A model generated the notes under the pieces. The model saw only the letters and a list, made by a program, of their open reading frames with translations. It had not been told where the DNA came from and made no database searches. From NCBI GenBank assembly GCA_029541985.1, contig CP095414.1, forward strand, positions 1-64,000: a stretch of 64,000 nt of DNA, read 5' to 3'. The position numbers and the translations under genes were made by a program. This document shows positions 9,293-18,194 of the stretch, piece by piece. The DNA is from Bacteroidales bacterium F22. GTDB lineage: Bacteria > Bacteroidota > Bacteroidia > Bacteroidales > Bacteroidaceae. The number at the start of each line of letters is the position of its first letter. Position 1 is the first letter of the stretch.

Positions 9293-10063
9293 CTATTCTG
9301 CACCTATATCTTTTAGGTCACCTTTAGGATAATAGTCAAACATGTTTTCCTTCATCCACTCATTTGCTTTTTCAGGAGACATCTTCCAACCAGAATTGCA
9401 GGTAGAAACTATCTCGACTAGATTTGACCCTTTACCTGCCATAGAGTAATCGAATGCTTTACGAATCGCTTTTTTTGCTTTGCGTATCGCGGCTACACTC
9501 TCTACAGATTGACGAGAAACGTATGCTGTACCTTCAAGTGTAGCAGCAATCTCTGTTATATGTAATGGGTAACCATGCAATTTAGCATCACGTCCAAAAG
9601 GACTAGTCGATGTCTTCATACCCATCAAAGTAGTAGGAGCCATCTGTCCACCAGTCATACCATAAATGGCATTGTTTATGAAGATAATAGTAATATTTTC
9701 GCCACGATTCAAGGCGTGAATCGTCTCGCCTGTACCGATACAAGCTAAATCACCATCACCTTGATAGGTAAATACAAGACGGTCATTCCATAGGCGCTTC
9801 ATTGCAGTAGCAAGAGCTGGTGCACGCCCATGTGCAGCTTCTTCCCAGTCAATATCAATATATTTATAAATAAATACGGCACATCCAACAGGAGAGATTC
9901 CTAGAGCCTTATCTTCCATTCCCATCTCTTCGATGACTTCGGCTACTAGTTTGTGTACGACACCATGACTACATCCAGGACAATAGTGCATCTGTGTATC
10001 ATTGAGCAAGGTAGGCTTCTTATAAGCTAGCGTTCCTTGGCTTATTATTTCTTCTTTAGTCAT
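9293..10063 (-). CDS. korB: 2-oxoacid:ferredoxin oxidoreductase, beta (TPP-binding) subunit
   Basis: The beta subunit holds thiamine pyrophosphate and carries out the decarboxylation. The 256-residue protein has the CPGCSHG cysteine motif (28-34), the TPP/Mg motif GDGD (102-105) and its paired NN (130-131). It lies between the small membrane protein gene (8-base gap) and korC. The lack of extra ferredoxin domains agrees with a separate ferredoxin-like delta subunit encoded upstream. Confidence 0.92.
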   Translation of the reverse strand: MTKEEIISQGTLAYKKPTLLNDTQMHYCPGCSHGVVHKLVAEVIEEMGMEDKALGISPVGCAVFIYKYIDIDWEEAAHGRAPALATAMKRLWNDRLVFTYQGDGDLACIGTGETIHALNRGENITIIFINNAIYGMTGGQMAPTTLMGMKTSTSPFGRDAKLHGYPLHITEIAATLEGTAYVSRQSVESVAAIRKAKKAIRKAFDYSMAGKGSNLVEIVSTCNSGWKMSPEKANEWMKENMFDYYPKGDLKDIGAE

Positions 10064-10071
10064 AATAGTTA

Positions 10072-10242
10072 CTATCTATTGGTAAAACGAACAATAAATT
10101 CGATCACTTTTAAAAATAAGGTGATGCCACAGATATAGAAAAAATAAGTTCTATTCTCTACAGCAAAGTAAACGATGATAGAAATCAAAGCCCCTAATAG
10201 GAACAGTGAATTCAATAATTGACGTGTTTTATTAATATCCAT
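10072..10242 (-). CDS. Small membrane protein within the kor operon
   Basis: This 56-residue frame runs from ATG at 10242 to TAG at 10072, between korA and korB. Its translation starts MDINKTRQLLNSLF and has two hydrophobic segments (about residues 9-28 and 33-52) linked by AVENRTYF, and it ends VRFTNR, so it looks like a two-pass inner-membrane protein. The gaps to its neighbours are 43 and 8 bases, so it is co-transcribed with the enzyme. No family is recognised. It might tether the soluble oxidoreductase to the membrane, but that is inference. Confidence 0.7.
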   Translation of the reverse strand: MDINKTRQLLNSLFLLGALISIIVYFAVENRTYFFYICGITLFLKVIEFIVRFTNR

Positions 10243-10285
10243 GATTCATTGAAATTGAGTTTATTTTCAGTTTACCGAAGTTTGA

Positions 10286-11368
10286 TTATTGAATAATTTT
10301 GGCTTTCAGTGCTTCTACTACTTTGTCTGGGTCTGGTACAATACCACCAAGACGGCCAAAATGTTCTACAGGAATACGGCCGTTGACTGTTAGACGCACG
10401 TCTTCAACCATTTGACCAGCATTTATCTCCAGTGAAAGCATCCCTTTTACTTTATCAGCATATTCTGAAATGATATCTTTAGGGAAAGGCCATAAAGTAA
10501 TCGGACGTAAAAGTCCTACTTTTATACCTTGTTCACGAGCTATCTCAATAGCTTTAGATCCGATACGAGCCATAGAGCCAAAAGCTACAATAAGGTAGTC
10601 AGCATCTTCACATTGAATCTCCTCATATAGTACTTCGTTTTTCTCTATTTCTTTGTATTTTTCTTGGAAACGAATGTTATTCTTTTCCATCTCTTCTGGA
10701 GATAATTCCAAAGAAGTTATCCAATTTGGCTTACGATCTTTCGTATGTCCAGTCGCAGCCCATGGGCATTGCTTCACCACTTCTTCATCAGTACGTCTTT
10801 TGACTTGTTCTGGGAGTACGATTTTCTCCATCATCTGACCAATGACTCCATCGGAAAGAATTAATGCAGGATTTCTGTATTTAAAAGCTAAATCAAATCC
10901 AAGTTTGACAAAATCAGCCATTTCCTGAACTGAATTTGGAGCTAGTGTGATGACTCTATAATCACCATGACCTCCTCCTTTTACAGATTGAAAATAATCG
11001 GCCTGAGATGGTTGGATGGTTCCTAGACCAGGACCACCACGCATTACATTTACAAGTAAACAAGGTAATTCTGCACCTGCGATATAAGAAACTCCTTCTT
11101 GCATCAAGCTCATACCTGGACTTGAGGAAGAAGTCATTACTTTTTTACCTGTTCCAGCACCACCATATACCATGTTGATAGAAGCAACTTCACTTTCAGC
11201 TTGAAGAACGACCATACCAGTTGTCTCCCACGGCTTTTCCAAAGTGAGCGTTTCAAGAATTTCTGATTGAGGAGTAATCGGATAGCCAAAATAGCCATCT
11301 ACTCCATAGCGAATAGCGGCTAACGCAATCGCTTCATTTCCTTTCATTAATAGGACTTCTTTTTCCAT
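10286..11368 (-). CDS. korA: 2-oxoacid:ferredoxin oxidoreductase, alpha subunit
   Basis: The alpha subunit carries the pyrimidine-binding and transketolase C-terminal-like domains that complete the active site. The 360-residue protein has the typical GNEAIALAAIRYG start, the YFGYPITPQSEILE motif (about 27-40), SSSPGMSLMQEG (about 81-92), and a C-terminal domain with FGSMARI and LRPITLWPFP. It follows the ferredoxin gene by 12 bases. Together with korB, korC and korD it forms a complete oxidoreductase. Confidence 0.92.
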   Translation of the reverse strand: MEKEVLLMKGNEAIALAAIRYGVDGYFGYPITPQSEILETLTLEKPWETTGMVVLQAESEVASINMVYGGAGTGKKVMTSSSSPGMSLMQEGVSYIAGAELPCLLVNVMRGGPGLGTIQPSQADYFQSVKGGGHGDYRVITLAPNSVQEMADFVKLGFDLAFKYRNPALILSDGVIGQMMEKIVLPEQVKRRTDEEVVKQCPWAATGHTKDRKPNWITSLELSPEEMEKNNIRFQEKYKEIEKNEVLYEEIQCEDADYLIVAFGSMARIGSKAIEIAREQGIKVGLLRPITLWPFPKDIISEYADKVKGMLSLEINAGQMVEDVRLTVNGRIPVEHFGRLGGIVPDPDKVVEALKAKIIQ

Positions 11369-11380
11369 TCTTTATATGTT

Positions 11381-11611
11381 TTATTTGTCCATTTTTATTT
11401 TGTATACTTCAATACATCCATCAGGACATACAGTAGCACATGATGCACACCCTATACAAGCTTCTTCATTAATTAGTTGTGCGTAATTATATCCTTTTCT
11501 ATTAACCTCTTTTTGAAGGGTAATAATGTGTACAGGGCACGCAACAACACAAAGGTTACAACCTTTGCAACGTTCGGTATTCACTACAATAGTTCCGCGA
11601 ATCTTTGCCAT
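11381..11611 (-). CDS. korD: 4Fe-4S ferredoxin-type delta subunit of 2-oxoacid oxidoreductase
   Basis: A 76-residue dicluster ferredoxin with two full CxxCxxCxxxC motifs (C15, C18, C21, C25 and C52, C55, C58, C62), so it should carry two 4Fe-4S clusters and accept electrons from the TPP-containing subunit. It lies directly before korA in the operon. Confidence 0.9.
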   Translation of the reverse strand: MAKIRGTIVVNTERCKGCNLCVVACPVHIITLQKEVNRKGYNYAQLINEEACIGCASCATVCPDGCIEVYKIKMDK

Positions 11612-11665
11612 AGTTCTATTTCTTATTAATAATTGATGTTCGAATTTTTAATTTACCCTTTAGTC

Positions 11666-11974
11666 TTAAGGGTTGTATAAATCTTTACAGTAAAATGCCA
11701 TAATCTCATTAATATGTTTTTTTGCTTCTATGGCAGGACTGTTAGGGTCTAGGTCGATAGCCTCTTGATAAGCGTTCATTGCTTTTTCCCACTCTCCTTT
11801 TTTACGATGAGCGTTTCCCATTATATAATAATGTGTAGCAGATTCTATCTTTGATGAGTGATTTTCTTCTGTTAGTGCTAACTTAAGAATCTCAAGAGCT
11901 CTGTCTGGATTGCCTTCTGCTATCAGTTGTTTAGCTTGTCCGTCGATACTCATAACTTGTTCGTCAATACGCAT
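11666..11974 (-). CDS. Tetratricopeptide-repeat protein, first gene of the kor operon
   Basis: A 102-residue protein made mostly of two to three TPR helices (for example AIDLDPNSPAIEAKKHI near the C-terminus). No signal peptide is seen, so it is probably cytoplasmic and mediates protein-protein contacts. It is the promoter-proximal gene of the kor operon, 54 bases before korD. A role in assembling or localising the enzyme is plausible but not shown by the sequence. Confidence 0.8.
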   Translation of the reverse strand: MRIDEQVMSIDGQAKQLIAEGNPDRALEILKLALTEENHSSKIESATHYYIMGNAHRKKGEWEKAMNAYQEAIDLDPNSPAIEAKKHINEIMAFYCKDLYNP

Positions 11975-12006
11975 ACATTTTACTTCATTTCATTGTCTTA
12001 TTTGGA

Positions 12007-12036
12007 CAAAGTTAATAAAAGGTTTGATTAAATCAA
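12007..12036 (-). promoter_or_regulatory. Promoter of the kor operon
   Basis: On the minus strand TTG (12036-12034) and TAACTTTG (12014-12007) are separated by 19 bases, a near-ideal Bacteroidota promoter. The expected transcript start is about 25 bases before the TPR gene ATG. Confidence 0.58.
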
Positions 12037-12042
12037 CGGTTT

Positions 12043-12069
12043 ATGCCAAACAATTGCTATATGCCAAAC
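12043..12069. repeat. Direct repeat ATGCCAAAC upstream of the kor promoter
   Basis: ATGCCAAAC occurs at 12043-12051 and 12061-12069, 18 bases apart, just upstream of the -33 element, where an activator would bind. Part of it, TGCCAAACAATTG, recurs in inverted orientation at the fucosidase promoter near 26682-26694. Confidence 0.4.
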
Positions 12070-12205
12070 TTTAAATTGTCATTTTTACATTCTTTACAAC
12101 CTTAAATAATCTGTTTTTTAGCACTATATATTTCAATATGTAAGCTATTACCTCTATATTGTTTCAATATGCTTAGTTGTCAAAATACATTGTTCTAAAT
12201 CGGAT

Positions 12206-12243
12206 AAAAAAAAGGTAGGAATCATTTAAGACTCCTACCTTTT
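12206..12243 (-). terminator. Terminator of galK
   Basis: An AAAGGTAGGA/TCCTACCTTT stem is followed, on the minus strand, by an eight-T run. It lies about 30 bases after the galK stop. Confidence 0.82.
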
Positions 12244-12273
12244 CTAATATAGTTTCATTAGATACTTGTTTGA

Positions 12274-13431
12274 TTAATCTAATCGTCGAGCACCATCAGA
12301 TATTTTCACATCATAGATTTTTGGACTTTTTCCAAATTTTTCGGTGAACTCTTTTACTGCTTTAGTTACAAATAAATCATAAAGTTCATCCTTCACTAGA
12401 TTAAGGGTACAGCCACCAAAACCGCCACCCATGACGCGTGAACCAGTTACTGCACAGTTCTTAGCTATATCGTTCAAGAAATCGAGTTCTTCACAGCTTA
12501 CCTCATACAATTTACTCATTCCATGATGAGTTTCGTACATCTTCTTTCCTACAGTTTCATAGTCATCGACTTCCAAAGCTGCACAAACATCAAGTACTCT
12601 TTGTATTTCTTCTATGACATACTCAGCACGCATATAATCTTCTTGAGAGATTTTATCTTTCACTTGGTTCAGCATAGCAAGATCAGCATCACGAAGAAAT
12701 TCGATTTTAGGATCGATTTCTTTTTGCATAACTTTGACTACATTTTCACAACTCTCTCGACGTTTATTATATGCAGAAGATGCTAGTTCATGTTTGACAA
12801 CTGAGTCAACTAAGACTAATTTGTAACCTGTTGGATGAAATGGAAAGTAACGATATTCACTAGAACGACAATCAAGGCGTATCAATTGTCCCTCTTTACC
12901 AAAGATAGAAGCGAACTGATCCATGATACCGCAATTGACACCACAATAATTATGTTCTGTTGCTTGTCCAACTCGAGCAAGTTCAAATTTCTCGATTTTG
13001 TTATCACCAAACAATTCGTTGATAGCAAAAGCAAAAGTACTCTCTAGAGCTGCCGAAGAACTCATTCCTGCACCTAAAGGTACGTCTCCAGAGAAAGCTG
13101 TGTCGAAGCCTTTAACTTCAATACCTCTTTTTGCCATCTCGCGGCATACACCGAAAATATATCTAGCCCAACTAGTATGTGGTGCATCTTCCTCTCTCAA
13201 TCCAAATTCGACATAGTCTTTTAAGTCGATGGCATAAGCACGTACTTGATCAGTACCGTTGGGTTTGATTTCTGCAATCATTCCTTTGTCTACTGCACCT
13301 GGAAATACAAAACCACCGTTATAATCGGTATGTTCACCTATGAGATTTATTCTACCTGGAGAAGCATATACAAATCCTTCTTCACCGTTGAAATGTTTTT
13401 TAAATTTGTCTCTAACGTCTTGTTTAAACAT
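12274..13431 (-). CDS. galK: Galactokinase
   Basis: It phosphorylates alpha-D-galactose to galactose-1-phosphate with ATP, the entry step of the Leloir pathway. The 385-residue GHMP kinase has the galactokinase signature GRINLIGEHTDYNGG (26-40), the ATP loop LGAGMSSSAALE (119-130), the catalytic aspartate in GIMDQFAS (D171) and the third GHMP motif VMGGGFGGC near the C-terminus. It is the last gene of a galM-symporter-galK group, separated from the symporter gene by a hairpin that may lower its expression. Confidence 0.96.
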   Translation of the reverse strand: MFKQDVRDKFKKHFNGEEGFVYASPGRINLIGEHTDYNGGFVFPGAVDKGMIAEIKPNGTDQVRAYAIDLKDYVEFGLREEDAPHTSWARYIFGVCREMAKRGIEVKGFDTAFSGDVPLGAGMSSSAALESTFAFAINELFGDNKIEKFELARVGQATEHNYCGVNCGIMDQFASIFGKEGQLIRLDCRSSEYRYFPFHPTGYKLVLVDSVVKHELASSAYNKRRESCENVVKVMQKEIDPKIEFLRDADLAMLNQVKDKISQEDYMRAEYVIEEIQRVLDVCAALEVDDYETVGKKMYETHHGMSKLYEVSCEELDFLNDIAKNCAVTGSRVMGGGFGGCTLNLVKDELYDLFVTKAVKEFTEKFGKSPKIYDVKISDGARRLD

Positions 13432-13500
13432 AAGTGTGTTGTTTTTATTTGTGAATAGTCTAACCAGCTATATCTAAATAGGGCTTAGACATTTATTTTA

Positions 13501-13536
13501 TAAAAAAAGCCGGTAGCTCTATTCAGAACTACCGAC
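13501..13536 (-). terminator. Hairpin terminator between the sugar symporter gene and galK
   Basis: A CGGTAGCTCT/AGAACTACCG stem (one mismatch) is followed on the minus strand by GGCTTTTTTT. It may end some transcripts before galK, either separating the two genes or tuning galK level. Confidence 0.68.
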
Positions 13537-13543
13537 ATTATAT

Positions 13544-14860
13544 TTAATTTACAGGGATATCTGTATTTACATTTTTACAGCCTTGCAATGCGTACCATAA
13601 CATGTATGCCATTGCTGCAAAGATTATCCAATAGCCATATAGATAGTTTTCTGTAGCTGTTACTACACCACCTTGAACTAGTGGCAAGATACCACCTCCA
13701 CAAACCATGATCATAAAGATACCTGAAGCCATAGAAGTGTATTTACCGATGCCTTCAACAGCAAGGTTAAATATACCACCCCACATGATAGAAGTACATA
13801 AACCACAAAGGATGAAGAACATGACACTCATAGGAACAGTTTGTAAACCAAATCCCATTGATTCACCACCATGGAATACAGGCATAGCTACTTGTACGGT
13901 AAGGGGAGTGAAAATTCCGATAAGAACGAAAATCATTCCAAGTGTTGCAGTAAAAGTAAGTTGAGATTTTGCAGAGAATTTTCCACCTAATGTACTACCA
14001 AATAGACGTCCAATCATCATTAGGAACCAGTAAGTACCTACTATGGAACCTGCAGCAGCAGCATCCATACCAATACCTTTAGCACCATCAGCTATTGATG
14101 GAGAAGTGGTTAAGAGTAAGTTTACAAAGTTAGGAATACCAACTTCTACACCTACATATACAAAAATAGCAATAATACCGAATCTGAAATGACGGAAAGA
14201 CAATGCGCTGTATTTGTCATTCTTGTCTTCTTTTGTTTCAGCTAGATATGGCTCAGGTATTCTCATTAAGAAAAGAACGATAAATGCAAGAGCAAAGATA
14301 CCCATAGCAATAAATAATGCAGGAGCAGCATTGTTAATTGTTGCTGTCTCTACGTTACTACCAATTAGGTAACCAACAAATACAGGAACGATCGTAGCAG
14401 AGATTGAATTGAATGTACCACCTGTTTGTATTAACTGATTTCCTTTAATACCACCACCACCTAGCGTGTTCAACATTGGATTTACTACAGAGTTAAGTAA
14501 ACACATTGAAAAGCCAGATATGAAACAACCGATTAGATATACCCAAAAAGCCATATCAGCTGCAGCATTACCAGATAGGAATTGAATACCTACACCTACA
14601 AAACCAATAGCAATTGCGAGTAGTGCTGTATATTTGTATCCTTTCTTTTGCAACAATAGACCTGCAGGATACCCCATACAAGCATAAGCGATAAAGTTGG
14701 CGAAGTTACCAAGCTGTGTCATCCACTCAGCAGCATGGAATTGATGTTTTACAATTACACCAATTGGGTTAGTAAGTCCGGTCACGAAAGAAATCATCGC
14801 AAAAAGTGCGATCATCATTAGGATGGGAAGTAGATAATTCCCTTTTTTGTTTTGAGTCAT
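13544..14860 (-). CDS. Sugar:H+ symporter, FHS subfamily of MFS (galactose/glucose type)
   Basis: The 438-residue inner-membrane protein has about twelve transmembrane segments and family motifs including FVTGLTNPIG near the N-terminus and SGFSMCLLNSVVNPMLNTLGG in the middle, as in fucose/glucose/galactose:H+ symporters. Its position between the galactose mutarotase and galactokinase genes makes galactose (or glucose) the likely substrate. There is no cleavable signal peptide. It lies 34 bases after galM, so the two are probably co-transcribed. Confidence 0.88.
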   Translation of the reverse strand: MTQNKKGNYLLPILMMIALFAMISFVTGLTNPIGVIVKHQFHAAEWMTQLGNFANFIAYACMGYPAGLLLQKKGYKYTALLAIAIGFVGVGIQFLSGNAAADMAFWVYLIGCFISGFSMCLLNSVVNPMLNTLGGGGIKGNQLIQTGGTFNSISATIVPVFVGYLIGSNVETATINNAAPALFIAMGIFALAFIVLFLMRIPEPYLAETKEDKNDKYSALSFRHFRFGIIAIFVYVGVEVGIPNFVNLLLTTSPSIADGAKGIGMDAAAAGSIVGTYWFLMMIGRLFGSTLGGKFSAKSQLTFTATLGMIFVLIGIFTPLTVQVAMPVFHGGESMGFGLQTVPMSVMFFILCGLCTSIMWGGIFNLAVEGIGKYTSMASGIFMIMVCGGGILPLVQGGVVTATENYLYGYWIIFAAMAYMLWYALQGCKNVNTDIPVN

Positions 14861-14894
14861 CTTAAAAAATTGATTAGTGATTTATTATAGTTGA

Positions 14895-15986
14895 TTAATT
14901 CTTTATTTCAAAAGCATAAACGGTTGTTTGTTTATAAATCTCACCAGGATTCAATCTGGCAGAAGGAAAATGAGGTTTGTTAGGTGTATCAGGGAATTTT
15001 TGAGCTTCGAAACATATAGCAGAACGCTTAGGGTAGGTAGCTCCGTGAGCACCTTCAAAACCGTTAAGCCAATTACCAGTATATAATTGTACACCTGGTT
15101 CAGTAGTGTATACACGCATCAAACGACCCGATTTAGGGTCGTAGCAAGTAGCAGCTTCTTCAAGAGCGCCAACTTCAGATTTGCTAAGTACATAATTATG
15201 GTCATAACCAACACCTATCTTAAGTTGCTCAAAATCACTGTCTATACGTTCGCCCACTACATAAGGATTTCGAAAATCCATAGGAGTACCTGCTACGGGA
15301 GCAATTTCACCTGTAGGGATACAAGTCTCATCAACAGGTGTGTAATAATCAGCATTGATAGTTACCACGTTATCCTCTACAGATGGAGTAGGATTGGCGA
15401 TACCAGCTAAATTAAAGAATCCATGATTAGTAAGATTGATAATTGTTGTTTGGTCTGTTTTAGCTTTATAGTTAATACGGAGAGCATTTCTGTCTTCTTC
15501 AACTTCATAAGTAATGATGATATTTAGGTTTCCAGGGAATCCTTCTTCGCCATCTTTAGATTTATAACGAAGTTCAAGAGTAGAATCATTCACTTGATCT
15601 GCATCCCACACTCTAGCATGAAATCCAGTCGGACCACCATGAAGATGATTCGGACCATTGTTTGTAGCTAAATTGTAGTTTTTAGAATCTAAAGTGAATT
15701 TCCCCTTTGCGATACGATTAGCATATCTACCTATAGTCGTGCTTAAGAAAGGTTCAGGACTATTTATTACACTGTTAATATCACTATGAGATAAGATTAC
15801 ATTTGAATAATTTCCATCTTTATCAGGAACATTTATTGACAAAATAGCAGCACCATAGTTCGTTACTGCTACCTCCATTCCTTTATTGTTTCTGAGAATA
15901 TAAAGAGCGGTTCTCTTGCCTTTTATTTCTTTGTCAAAATCTTCTGGGGTTAATCCAGAAATATTGGTTTTACTCGTGTTGTTCAT
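14895..15986 (-). CDS. galM: Aldose 1-epimerase (galactose mutarotase)
   Basis: It interconverts alpha and beta anomers of galactose so that galactokinase can use them. The 363-residue protein shows the family motifs TIGRYANRIAKGKF (near residue 87), the histidine-containing NGPNHLHGGPTGFHARVW (near 112), the TNHGFFNLAG active-site block (near 185) and the C-terminal GVQLYTGNWL. No signal peptide is seen, so it acts in the cytoplasm. It is the first gene of the galactose operon. Confidence 0.93.
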   Translation of the reverse strand: MNNTSKTNISGLTPEDFDKEIKGKRTALYILRNNKGMEVAVTNYGAAILSINVPDKDGNYSNVILSHSDINSVINSPEPFLSTTIGRYANRIAKGKFTLDSKNYNLATNNGPNHLHGGPTGFHARVWDADQVNDSTLELRYKSKDGEEGFPGNLNIIITYEVEEDRNALRINYKAKTDQTTIINLTNHGFFNLAGIANPTPSVEDNVVTINADYYTPVDETCIPTGEIAPVAGTPMDFRNPYVVGERIDSDFEQLKIGVGYDHNYVLSKSEVGALEEAATCYDPKSGRLMRVYTTEPGVQLYTGNWLNGFEGAHGATYPKRSAICFEAQKFPDTPNKPHFPSARLNPGEIYKQTTVYAFEIKN

Positions 15987-16018
15987 ATGATCTATGATTA
16001 AATTTTACATGTACCTGA

Positions 16019-16026
16019 CAAAGTTA
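16019..16026 (-). promoter_or_regulatory. Candidate -7 element for the galactose operon
   Basis: On the minus strand it reads TAACTTTG, matching TAnnTTTG, about 33 bases before the galM ATG. No -33 TTG at normal spacing. Confidence 0.35.
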
Positions 16027-16088
16027 CATTATTTTTTTTCCTACCTTAAAAAAATAGCATAAATTATTCAACGTGTTAATAATTTTTG

Positions 16089-16096
16089 TATGTTTG
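16089..16096 (+). promoter_or_regulatory. Candidate -7 element for manA
   Basis: TATGTTTG matches TAnnTTTG and lies 53 bases before the manA ATG. The -33 region is not convincing. Confidence 0.35.
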
Positions 16097-16149
16097 TCAG
16101 TGACAAAAAAATATTAAGAAACAATTAGACTTATAATCTATTTAAAAAA

Positions 16150-17121
16150 ATGCAATTATTCAAATTTAAACCTATTCTGAAGCAAACGATTTGGGGTGGA
16201 GAGCGCATTATTCCTTTTAAGGGATTAAGTGATGAAAAACAGAATGTTGGAGAAAGTTGGGAAATCTCAGGAGTTCCAGGTGATGAATCTATTGTAGCTG
16301 ATGGGCCAGAAGCAGGAATGACCTTACCTAAATTGGTTGGGAAATATCGTGCAGAACTTGTTGGAGAAGACAATTATAGACGTTTTGGTTTTAAATTTCC
16401 GCTTTTGATTAAGTTTATTGATGCCAAACAGGATCTCTCTATTCAAGTTCATCCTGATGATGAAATGGCACAAATGCGTCATGATAGTATGGGTAAGACG
16501 GAAATGTGGTATGTCATCGATGCTGCGCCAGGTGCTAAACTTAGAAGTGGTATGTCTCAGAGTATCACTCCTGCTGAGTATAAAGACCGTGTGATGAAAA
16601 ACACGATAACTGATGTTATTCAAGAATATGATGTCAAAAAAGGAGATGTCTTCTTTTTACCAGCAGGGCGTGTACACAGTATAGGTGCAGGATGTTTTAT
16701 TGCTGAAATTCAAGAAACGAGTAATATTACTTATCGAATATATGATTTTGATCGTCGTGGTAAAGATGGAAAAACTCGTGAATTGCATACTGACCTTGCT
16801 CAGAAAGCAATAAACTACGAAGTCTTGAATGATTATCGTACAAAGTATACCGTTGAAAAGAATGAGCCAATAGAGTTGGTTGCATGTACTCATTTCGTTA
16901 CTTCATTGTATGATATCAATGAGGAGATCACTGCTGACTATAGTGAACTTGATAGTTTCGTTATTTATGTATGTATGCAAGGTGGATGCACTTTAACCAA
17001 TGATGAGGGGGATAAGACTTATGTAGAAGAGGGGGAGTCTATTTTGATTCCTGCAACCGCAGAATATATTAAGATTGTTCCAGATACAGATGGAGTGAAA
17101 TTTTTAGAGACTTACGTGTAA
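16150..17121 (+). CDS. manA: Mannose-6-phosphate isomerase, class I
   Basis: It interconverts mannose-6-phosphate and fructose-6-phosphate, a zinc-dependent cupin reaction that links mannose use to glycolysis and supplies mannose-6-phosphate for GDP-mannose. The 323-residue protein has the short bacterial form. The zinc ligands are visible in QVHPDD (Q99, H101), the glutamate E118 in KTEMWY, and the histidine in PAGRVHSIG. A second, degenerate cupin forms the C-terminus. It is transcribed alone, divergent from galM, and ends at a strong terminator. Confidence 0.92.
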   Translation: MQLFKFKPILKQTIWGGERIIPFKGLSDEKQNVGESWEISGVPGDESIVADGPEAGMTLPKLVGKYRAELVGEDNYRRFGFKFPLLIKFIDAKQDLSIQVHPDDEMAQMRHDSMGKTEMWYVIDAAPGAKLRSGMSQSITPAEYKDRVMKNTITDVIQEYDVKKGDVFFLPAGRVHSIGAGCFIAEIQETSNITYRIYDFDRRGKDGKTRELHTDLAQKAINYEVLNDYRTKYTVEKNEPIELVACTHFVTSLYDINEEITADYSELDSFVIYVCMQGGCTLTNDEGDKTYVEEGESILIPATAEYIKIVPDTDGVKFLETYV

Positions 17122-17153
17122 TTTATGTAAAGATTACTCAGATTGATAAATAC

Positions 17154-17195
17154 AGAGGGATGGAATATTGGTAAATATTGCATCCCTCTCTTTTT
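17154..17195 (+). terminator. Terminator of manA
   Basis: AGAGGGATG pairs with CATCCCTCT, with additional AATATT pairing inside the loop, followed by CTTTTT. Confidence 0.85.
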
Positions 17196-17226
17196 ATGGT
17201 GCCTGTTGATATACGGTGCTTGTTAA

Positions 17227-18039
17227 CTAAAAATTATTAAAGAAATGATTGATAAATACAATATGAAAGTCCAATGCATTGCACCAATATTTCCAATTAT
17301 GCTTTCCTGGGCGGATAATATAGTCATGTTTGATACCTCTTGCTGTTAACTTATCGTGAAAGGCACGATTAACTTCAAAAAAGAAATCCTTATCACCACA
17401 ATCAATCATTAGGGCAAGGTCATCATCTTTTATCCTGTTCATATTGCAAATTGCACTATGTGCATTCCATCTATTCCGATTCAGTTCAAGAGAACCCAAT
17501 TGTTTTTGCATCTCCCAATTCTTAGGAAAAGGGATGATATCTAGTCCACCACTCATGGATGTAGCACATCCATATATATCAGTATGTTTAAAAGCTAAAT
17601 ACATAGCACCATGGCCTCCCATAGATAATCCTGAAATAGCGCGATGCTTATAATCTGAGATTGTACGATAGTGATTATCGATGTAGTGGACCAATTCTGT
17701 CGACAAAAATGTTTCATACTGAGAATCCTTTTGGAGTGGAGAGTCCCAATACCAGCTATTCTGTGCATCAGGACAAACGATAAGCATTTGGTATTGATCT
17801 GCTAGTTTTGGTAAATCTTTTCGGTGATTATACCAATCTCTTTCATTTCCACTATACCCATGCAACAAATACCATGCTGGTATTGGAGCTTGAGTATCTG
17901 GAACAAAGATTAATACTTTGATGTATTTAGCTGACTTGTTACTAAAAACTTTTACCGAGTCGATACGTGCCGCTTGGGTGATACCGATACTACAGAGTAA
18001 AAGGGAAAAGAAAAAAAAGAATTTTAGGCTTCTATTCAT
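17227..18039 (-). CDS. Secreted alpha/beta-hydrolase esterase (esterase D/CE1-like)
   Basis: The 270-residue protein has a Sec signal peptide (cleavage near QAA, residue 24) and an alpha/beta-hydrolase domain: an LLHGYSG oxyanion region (58-64), the nucleophile elbow GLSMGG with Ser139, an acid residue in DCGDKDFF, and a late histidine in PGKHNWKYW. The pattern fits the esterase family that includes tributyrin, acetyl-xylan and feruloyl esterases. It probably removes acyl groups from glycans or small esters in the periplasm. The substrate is not predictable. It is monocistronic and convergent to manA. Confidence 0.83.
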   Translation of the reverse strand: MNRSLKFFFFFSLLLCSIGITQAARIDSVKVFSNKSAKYIKVLIFVPDTQAPIPAWYLLHGYSGNERDWYNHRKDLPKLADQYQMLIVCPDAQNSWYWDSPLQKDSQYETFLSTELVHYIDNHYRTISDYKHRAISGLSMGGHGAMYLAFKHTDIYGCATSMSGGLDIIPFPKNWEMQKQLGSLELNRNRWNAHSAICNMNRIKDDDLALMIDCGDKDFFFEVNRAFHDKLTARGIKHDYIIRPGKHNWKYWCNALDFHIVFINHFFNNF

Positions 18040-18173
18040 GGCTTTTTTGATTAAATCTCGATAAAAGTAAGAATTCTAAGGTGGAATAAAAAGGATATAC
18101 TCTAAAATCGACCTTTTATAGCTAATAAAGAATAAAGTTAGAGGCATTATAGTATGAATGTTCGTTTTATATG

Positions 18174-18181
18174 TACATTTG
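18174..18181 (+). promoter_or_regulatory. Candidate -7 element for the DEAD-box helicase
   Basis: TACATTTG matches TAnnTTTG and would place the transcript start very close to the ATG at 18195, giving a very short leader. Confidence 0.35.
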
Positions 18182-18194
18182 CAGCTAAAAATAA

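Noticed and set aside
12121-12273. Sigma-54 promoter suggested by TTTGGCA sequences near the kor operon
   Set aside because: The GG and GC pairs are not at the required 10-base spacing.
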